Source: Pomphorhynchus laevis (Eukaryota > Acanthocephala > Palaeacanthocephala > Echinorhynchida > Pomphorhynchidae). Taken from it: a stretch of 64,000 nt of DNA. The stretch is taken from the NCBI GenBank assembly GCA_012934845.2, contig WNNJ02003182.1:1-64000 (forward strand). The letters run 5' to 3'. Below, in pieces: positions 59,401-64,000 of the stretch. The number at the start of each line of letters is the position of its first letter. The first letter of the stretch is position 1. Under the pieces are notes generated by a model. The model had not been told where the DNA came from and did no database searches. It was given only the letters and a program-made list of their open reading frames with translations. The translations under genes were made by a program, and so were the position numbers.

Positions 59401-60072
59401 GCGCACCGAGTTCGAGGTTTTGCCACAGATACGAATTTTTTAATGTGCGAATCAGCAATGAAGAGTCCTTAGGATGTTAAAGCAGTCATTATATGTATCT
59501 GCCGTTCATATATAGATGAAAATTTACCATTTGCTTCGCTGTAGTAGGCGTGCGCAGTTCATAAACGCTTAAAATTTCTGTTTGCTAATTATAATTTGAT
59601 ATTGTTTTTATATTTCTTAGACTACATTTAAAAAAATAGTAATTTAAAAATTATTTTATTGAAAAGTATATTACTCTAAAAGATGTGTTAAATTATTTCC
59701 TATGAAAGATTTGCACTTACCTGTATAATTATTTAGAAAGACGTTTGGATTGAATAATGGATTTGTTCGCGGAATCCAGTTGCTTGCTGGAGTTTGCGGG
59801 AATTGTTGATTTTGTGCAAAATGAGTAGGAAGTTGTGGAAATTGTTCAGCCTGCGGGAACAATTGTGAAAATTGTGGATTCTGTGAAAATTGCGATGGCT
59901 GCTGTATTCCGCTTAGTCCAGGTGGAACACTAGGTTCTATATTTACTTTCGATTGATTTTTTTTGTAAAAGCGTCCTGTACTTTTTAATGTTGTTTTAAA
60001 TTATTGTTTCGCAAAGCAACATACCTCGACGTGGGCTAACGTCGTTGAATTGAAATCTTTCTGGTTTACTTG
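47472..60072 (-). CDS. Unrecognised Q/N/P-rich protein, 5'-partial, seven exons
   Basis: Seven exons on the minus strand join in frame: 60072-60025, 59975-59721, 55236-54451, 50470-50429, 50381-50269, 50205-50128 and 47672-47472, about 508 codons to the stop. All introns have GT/AG borders and phases agree. The start is not found; more exons must lie upstream of 60072. The first parts are proline/glutamine-rich (FSQNPQFSQLFPQAEQFPQL), the large exon is Asn/Gln/Ser/Arg-rich (EDIPPRFRPK, RNSWVRRNNERP), then an acidic helix-like region (DETLEKLERELSENDIVKLE), QTKDFMQWARVYFNSQLKKK, and a Ser/Asp/Glu tail ending ERLNTTLKLPTT. There is no membrane segment or signal peptide. Low complexity with short conserved-looking C-terminal blocks recalls post-transcriptional regulators, but I do not recognise the family and claim no function. 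If the 50128 donor (GTATGA) is not used, the frame ends one codon later, giving a shorter C-terminus. Confidence 0.75.
49011..49213 (+). repeat. 33-bp direct repeats around the HINT-like exon
   Basis: AATTTTAAATAGTTGATAAT and CCGTTATTGA occur at 49011-49043 and again at 49182-49214 with one clear mismatch, exactly 171 bases apart. They flank the exon fragment closely. Confidence 0.85.
49047..49135 (+). pseudogene. Single HINT/HIT-family exon fragment
   Basis: The plus strand reads ISPQAPVHFLVITKKPI and ends QLKDMEESDEE. In HINT1-type histidine-triad nucleotide hydrolases the sequence DISPQAPTHFLVIPKKHI occupies one exon ending in a D/E-rich stretch, so this is a close match. It is preceded by AG (49045-49046) and followed by GTTATT, so splice borders are partly kept. 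The upstream exon and the downstream exon with the histidine triad are not nearby. It therefore looks like a stray duplicated exon, antisense within an intron of the gene on the other strand. Confidence 0.75.
50471..54450 (-). other. Intron of the unrecognised gene holding a LINE and a PLE tail
   Basis: 4-kb intron with a degraded plus-strand LINE (51150-52980) and a PLE-associated tail repeat (53040-53350: TTTCATCAGATGAAATACAT, GGGGCCGAAACCTCATAACA, GTTCCTCTCGATGACC). Near 52970-53045 a GAATAAGATATTCTAA/ATGTTCATCATTCTAAGAATAAGAT unit is repeated in tandem. The rest is AT-rich. Confidence 0.55.
51150..52980 (+). mobile_element. Degraded LINE with endonuclease and reverse transcriptase traces
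   Basis: Pieces in order on the plus strand: VVFGDFNARF (endonuclease), RRNRPTLGAIDILRVIVHTY, LAVINFSKAFDKVDSSLLL, LLFSFFLIDLSSKLKLHD, VLYANDQAIL (YADD changed to YAND) and LQMNTTKLKIIKFRKGG. Many stops and shifts separate them. AT content has risen close to background, so it is an old copy. The FSKAFDKVD and FGDFNA patterns fit the Jockey/CR1/I group broadly. Confidence 0.75.
55560..56640 (-). mobile_element. LINE reverse transcriptase remnant
   Basis: The minus strand shows KHVCKLIREFLNRRSF-like remains, GIPQCCILSPFIFNVYGHSR (the GxPQGSxLSPxLFN palm motif) and an open C-terminal stretch (55962-55606) with HSQLKSELSEFKNILKI and HELCIKYRSKPI. Upstream parts are badly broken. The clade cannot be fixed. 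Confidence 0.65.
58925..59600 (+). repeat. Duplicated repeat unit
   Basis: TTATTACAACACA-G-TTTAACCACA and GGGCTGTTTTGCCTGCTCAT/CGATAAC occur at 58932-58990 and 59171-59230. TTCGCTGTAGTAGGC and GTTCATAAACGCTTAAAATT occur at 59100-59160 and 59536-59600. Two copies of one longer unit thus lie in tandem, differing in their middle parts. Confidence 0.7.
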
Positions 60073-60918
60073 CTATACGAACAACAATGTCATAAAAATG
60101 ATGTTATTGATTTTCAAATGTGTAATTTTTTAAAATTATAAATTATAATTTGTAAATGTGTAATTCTTTATTACTTGATTATTTGATTGATTTGAAAGAA
60201 TTATAAAATTATAAAATACATTTTTAAGTTGTAAGAAATTGTTGACTAAAGCAGTCTTATTCATTGTAAAATGCTTTTCAGGTTCTGCTTTTTGCTCTGG
60301 AAATTGCAATATGACATTTGATTAAACTCGCAACTTGTGACCAATTGTGTAATTCTATCAAATAATTTATATAATAATATTAATAATATTAAATAAATAT
60401 AAAATATGATATAATATGATATAATATAATATAATATGATATAATTTTCCAGTAATTTTTTATTAAATGTTGGATGTATTAAAGGGTCGAGTATTGTCCG
60501 TTGTTCTTATGTAGAATTATTAAAAATAATTATACATTAACGTACGTTATTGAAAATATAGACATGACCCGACTAAATTATCCGTTTTGGAGACGACAGC
60601 AGGGACGTTATGTGCAGAAGTCAGCAGACACGACCAAATTACCCTTATCAAATTCTAGAAATTTAATGTCATTGATATTTTTCCGATTATGAAACGAACG
60701 CTAAAGTGGATATCCCGCAACTCGACGAGCGTTCATCTCTTGTAGTGAGATATAAACAACATGCAAGCTGTTGTTCTATAGAATATGTTCTTTTGTTTAG
60801 AGGAGCAATCTAAAAATATAACATTTTTATACATTTTTTACTTAGAATTTAGTGTAAACTAAAACACTCGTTGATTGCTTTCAGTGATATATAATAAATA
60901 ACTGCTCAGACTATTTAA
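60073..60918. other. AT-rich stretch before the right-hand element
   Basis: No gene is identified. The plus frame at 60501-60692 (TRLNYPFWRRQQGRYVQKSA and onward) is less AT-rich and may be a remnant of the N-terminal part of the element that follows, but this cannot be shown here. Confidence 0.35.
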
Positions 60919-61104
60919 ATGATCAAATATAAAAAATAATAATAATTTTTAATTTTTGGCAAAAATAAGCTAAATAAAAAAATGATCATATCATTTACTA
61001 AATAATCATAATATTTGATCATTTAGTAAATGATATGATCATTTTTTTATTTAGCTTATTTTTGCCAAAAATTAAAAATTATTATTATTTTTATATTTGA
61101 TCAT
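60919..61104. repeat. Near-perfect palindrome, 85-bp arms
   Basis: The left arm (ATGATCAAATATAAAAAATA through TTTTTGGCAAAAATAAGC to ATGATCATATCATTTACTAA) is mirrored after ~16 bases by 61020-61104, with one A missing. The reverse transcriptase frame becomes readable exactly where the palindrome ends, so the palindrome marks the present 5' edge of that element. Confidence 0.9.
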
Positions 61105-63900
61105 GTCTTTCTCAGCGAGGAAATACCCAGCACCCCTAAATCAATAACCGACTTATTTAACGCAGTAATTCATTGGAGACCTAACCTAATAGAATTGCCA
61201 CGTTGTTCCGCCAGTCACAAAATAGTCGAGATCCTGGCCAATTTATATTGGGAATCCTCAGAAGCCCATGCCGACACTCGGACACTACTACAGAAAACAA
61301 CGGTCTTCTCTCACTGTATTTTGCAGAGAATACCATCCAGAAAAATCTCGCTGATTCGCAAGACTCTCGAGCGAAGATTAGTCAGTTGGCAAAATAAAGA
61401 TTACGAAACTCTTTATAACGAAGCTTTGTATCTGCAAAGTAATTTCGGATCCCGCAAGCCTCTTCCACCGAGAAGCTGGGTTAAAAGTTATCAAGGCCTA
61501 GTAACAAAGGGCAAAATCAGAGCCAGCTCGACTGTGCTAGAAGACACGATTGAAACAAAAGCCCTGCATCCACAACATATCATTGATGGCACTTCAGTAA
61601 TATCAATGCTTCAAGACTTACACCCCGAGGCACATCAAGCTGATCCAGATACCCTCTTGACTACCCCGTTCCCTGGATCCAAAGTACATCATCTCAGCCG
61701 GTTCTATGCTCTGGACGAAACACACATTATCAGATCGAGTAAAAAAACCAAAGGAAGCTCGGGTCCGTCCGGAATTGATGCTCGCTCATGGCTTCACATG
61801 CTGACAGATTTTGATTCGAATTTACTCAGCCTAGCCAAAGCACTTGCCAAATTCGCTATCTTCGTCGCAACAGAACAACTCACTCCAGGAACTTTAGATG
61901 CTTTCACCGCTTGCCGTCTGGTTGCTTTAGAGAAAAAGTCAGGAGGAATCCGCCCCATAGGTATTTGCAATACTGTCAGACGCATTATAAGCCGGGTCAT
62001 TCTAGATATTGTTCGCAATGACATTCAAGACGTAGCTGGGTCTGTTCAATTGGGGGCTTCTCAAAAAGCCGGTATCGAAGTCGCTATCAGCACACTTAGA
62101 GATGAGTTTAACCGTCGCGACGACCACTGTCTTTTGTCAATCGACGTTTCTAATGCTTTCAACCGAACAAACAGAGCGGTGGCATTACACAACATAGATT
62201 TCGTATGCCCGTCGCTTTCTCGGGCTCTTTGTAATGTCTACACAAACCCTGCACAACTCATTGTGGGAAGTCAAAGCTTATACTCCATCGAAGGTTTCAC
62301 CCAGGGCGATCCTTTTGCGATGACTGGCTTCGCCCTGACCTCTCTCTCTTTGATAAAAGCAATTCAACGCAAAGTTCCGACGGTCTTCCAAAAATGGTAT
62401 GCAGATGACGCCAACTTTATTGGGACCACTGACGTTTTGAAACAGGTATGGGAAGTGCTTCATACCGATGCACCAAAGTATGGCTATTTCGTAAACACAC
62501 GTAAGTATCACCTCCTATCAAACCTTCATATTGATCAATGGAACCTCCCCGACCCCGAAATAAAAACTTCCACCGATTGAATCATCATTCTCGGCAGTCC
62601 AGTAGCGTCCAACGATTTTGTAAATGCAGCAACCGCAAAACTTCTGTCTACATGGACCACAATGCTGCAACGTCTCGACTATGTTGCCAAGGTAGATCCG
62701 CATGTCGCTTTTGCAGGATTAATCAACTCCGTCCAATTTAAGTGGACACATATAATGCGCACCTGCGACTGTTCAGCCACTATCTGGTCGGATCTGTCAC
62801 ACACCTTAACCACACAGCTTCTACCAAACTTCGTGTCCTGGGACCTCGATGAAGACTGGATGTCAATATTGTGCTCTCCTTTAAAATTTGGAGGTATTGG
62901 AATCGCGAACCCTGCAACCATAGCCACACTTGAACGCAAATCCTCAAACATGCTAATTTCAACCTATAATTCTGGTTCAGGCGGCGATAGCCTAAGAGAG
63001 AGGCAGAAAACTATGCTTAGCGAAATCAAGACACTACGATCACTATCGCACCAAGAACGCCTCTCTAAAATTCCGATCTTAGCGATACCCGCAACCAGTA
63101 ATCTGATCGCGCATGCTGCTCGCAGTGGAGCTTCTTCGTGGTTAAGTGCGCTTCCGCTCAAGCATGAAAATTTTTATCTTTCTTCTAACGAATTCAGGGA
63201 TGCTTTGAACGCAAGATATGGACATACTGATCCTAAGATTCGAGTTAGCAACTGCATTTGCGGCACTCGAGTCAGTGTGGCTCATTCCTTATCATGTAGA
63301 CGAGGTGCTTTGCCTTCGATCCGGCATAATGCAGTCCGCGACATCATTTCACACTATCTTAGCCGCATATCTCACGGCGTAGCTTGCGAACCTCAGCTAA
63401 CCGAGGTTCCTGAAAATATTACTTTCGAACGAACAACAACCTGTGATCCAAGCGCGCGTCTTGACATAGTTTGTTCCGTGCTACACGGTAGTCGATTTGA
63501 GCGAACATTTTTTGATATTAATGTATTTGCTGCACCTGCTCAATCGAACATATCAAGGAAGCCTGAGTCTGTTTTCGAATACAACGAGAGTCGCAAGAAA
63601 GCCAAATACAGTGAACGGATTGCGCTAGTTGAACGAGGGTCTTTCATACCTCTTATTTTCTCCACTTCGGGAGGAATGGGCATAGAAGCGGAAAGATTAA
63701 TCAAAACCACGGCTTCAAAACTGACGCATCGGTCAACGCGTTCTTATCCTGATCTAGCCATAAAGATGAAACGAGACATCAGTTTTGAAATCGCACAATC
63801 AGTTTCCGCATGCTTACGCTCGCTACGTTCCAGCTGTTCCAAACCTATTAATCTTATGACAACCCACCACAGCGAGTTTTGCGCTGTGCTCGAAGTCTAA
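61102..63900 (+). CDS. Reverse transcriptase with zinc knuckle and PD-(D/E)XK-like nuclease
   Basis: Reverse transcriptase landmarks are SGPSGIDARSW, GGIRPIGICNTVRRIISRVI, LGASQKAGIEVAI, LLSIDVSNAFNRTNR (first catalytic Asp), FTQGDPFAMTGFAL, WYADDANFIG (catalytic YADD) and GYFVNTRKYHLLS. The second half has FGGIGIANPATIATL, ASSWLSALPLKHENFYLSSN, a zinc-knuckle-like CICGTRVSVAHSLSC (C-x-C-x7-H-x4-C), RHNAVRD, ARLDIVC, FFDINVF, YNESRKKAKY and FSTSGGMGIEAERL. The Asp in ARLDI, the following FFDI strand and the basic E..K segment look like a restriction-endonuclease-type fold, as in the R2/CRE group of non-LTR elements with C-terminal nucleases. There is no APE endonuclease and no RNase H. One in-frame stop (around 62578) lies between the halves, so the copy is probably dead though young. 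The natural start codon is not identified; the frame runs into the palindrome. Confidence 0.8.
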
Positions 63901-64000
63901 TTATGTCTTCTTCACAATGTCTGCGAATGCCGCGATCAAGTAGAAGACATCCAATCTTTCCCGACAATAAATCTCATTTATAGGTTCGTTTACGGGAACC
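61102..64000 (+). mobile_element. Reverse transcriptase-nuclease element, long copy running to the window edge
   Basis: One frame is open from the palindrome at 61102 to 63900 apart from a single stop, about 930 codons. It is much richer in G+C than the flanks. After the stop codon at 63898-63900 come ~100 bases ending in GTTCGTTTACGGGAACC at the window edge. This resembles the end of the shorter copy (TTCGCGGGAACCC when read in the ORF direction, 42757 outward), so the window probably stops at or very near the true 3' end. Confidence 0.8.

Larger units (their letters stand above)
55237..59720 (-). other. Intron of the unrecognised gene with a LINE, minisatellite-like and duplicated repeats
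   Basis: 4.5-kb intron. Contents: a minus-strand LINE remnant (55560-56640); related segments GTGATTACATGCTTACAAGT/ CATAATCACTTT (56690-56780, 58060-58080) and TTGACCCG...AAATCTCATCTAA (56780-56840, 58815-58860); a CTTTTGCAATC-type short repeat (56885-56970, 57715-57790); and a duplicated block at 58925-59600. Confidence 0.5.

Noticed and set aside
61203-63161. Several 60-90-codon frames overlapping the reverse transcriptase-nuclease ORF
   Set aside because: All are shadow frames of the long coding region.

Overview
The window is nuclear DNA from a metazoan, most likely an invertebrate. It is very AT-rich (roughly three quarters A+T by eye). It has spliced genes with GT-AG introns, an intron-bearing tRNA-Tyr, and many diverged retroelements: CR1/L2-like, RTE-like and Jockey/R1-like LINEs, Penelope-like (PLE) fragments and Ty3-type integrase debris. 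No species can be named from the sequence alone.

Host genes. (1) A complete 13-exon gene on the + strand (18719-42261) encodes a 565-residue cytoplasmic-type L-asparaginase with C-terminal ankyrin repeats (ASPG/60 kDa lysophospholipase family). All exons join in frame and the active-site motifs are intact. (2) A 5'-partial gene on the - strand (47472-60072, seven exons found) encodes a Q/N/P-rich protein I do not recognise. The two genes converge tail to tail. (3) A tRNA-Tyr(GUA) with a 16-nt intron lies at 3511-3599 (-). Broken host pieces are a beta-tubulin 3' exon (4139-8305, -), split by a LINE, and a single HINT/HIT-like exon (49047-49135, +) between short direct repeats.

Mobile DNA, left to right. 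4347-8234 is a LINE with a 20-bp target-site duplication, inserted in the tubulin pseudogene. 8306-8445 is a Ty3/gypsy integrase crumb. 8918-10290 is a CR1/L2-like LINE (-), with a second truncated copy at 28500-28775. PLE pieces lie at 12985-13330, 20350-21290, 36198-37260 and 37262-38060. Intron 2 of the asparaginase gene holds an array of hammerhead-ribozyme repeats (19338-20105) containing a perfect 360-bp palindrome flanked by (TA)n. An OTU-protease-like fragment sits in intron 3. Between the two genes are an inverted-repeat-bounded reverse transcriptase-nuclease element fragment (42655-44300) and an RTE LINE (44323-45370). Two further LINE remnants lie in introns of the second gene. The right edge (61102-64000) carries a long, nearly open copy of the reverse transcriptase-nuclease element.

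Most distinctive signals: (a) hammerhead self-cleaving ribozymes in a 351-nt retrozyme-like repeat and in the PLE repeat; (b) a reverse transcriptase joined to a zinc-knuckle plus PD-(D/E)XK-like nuclease, one copy of which is bounded by inverted repeats of about 115 bp; (c) an unusual abundance of near-perfect palindromes at every scale from 22 to 360 bp.
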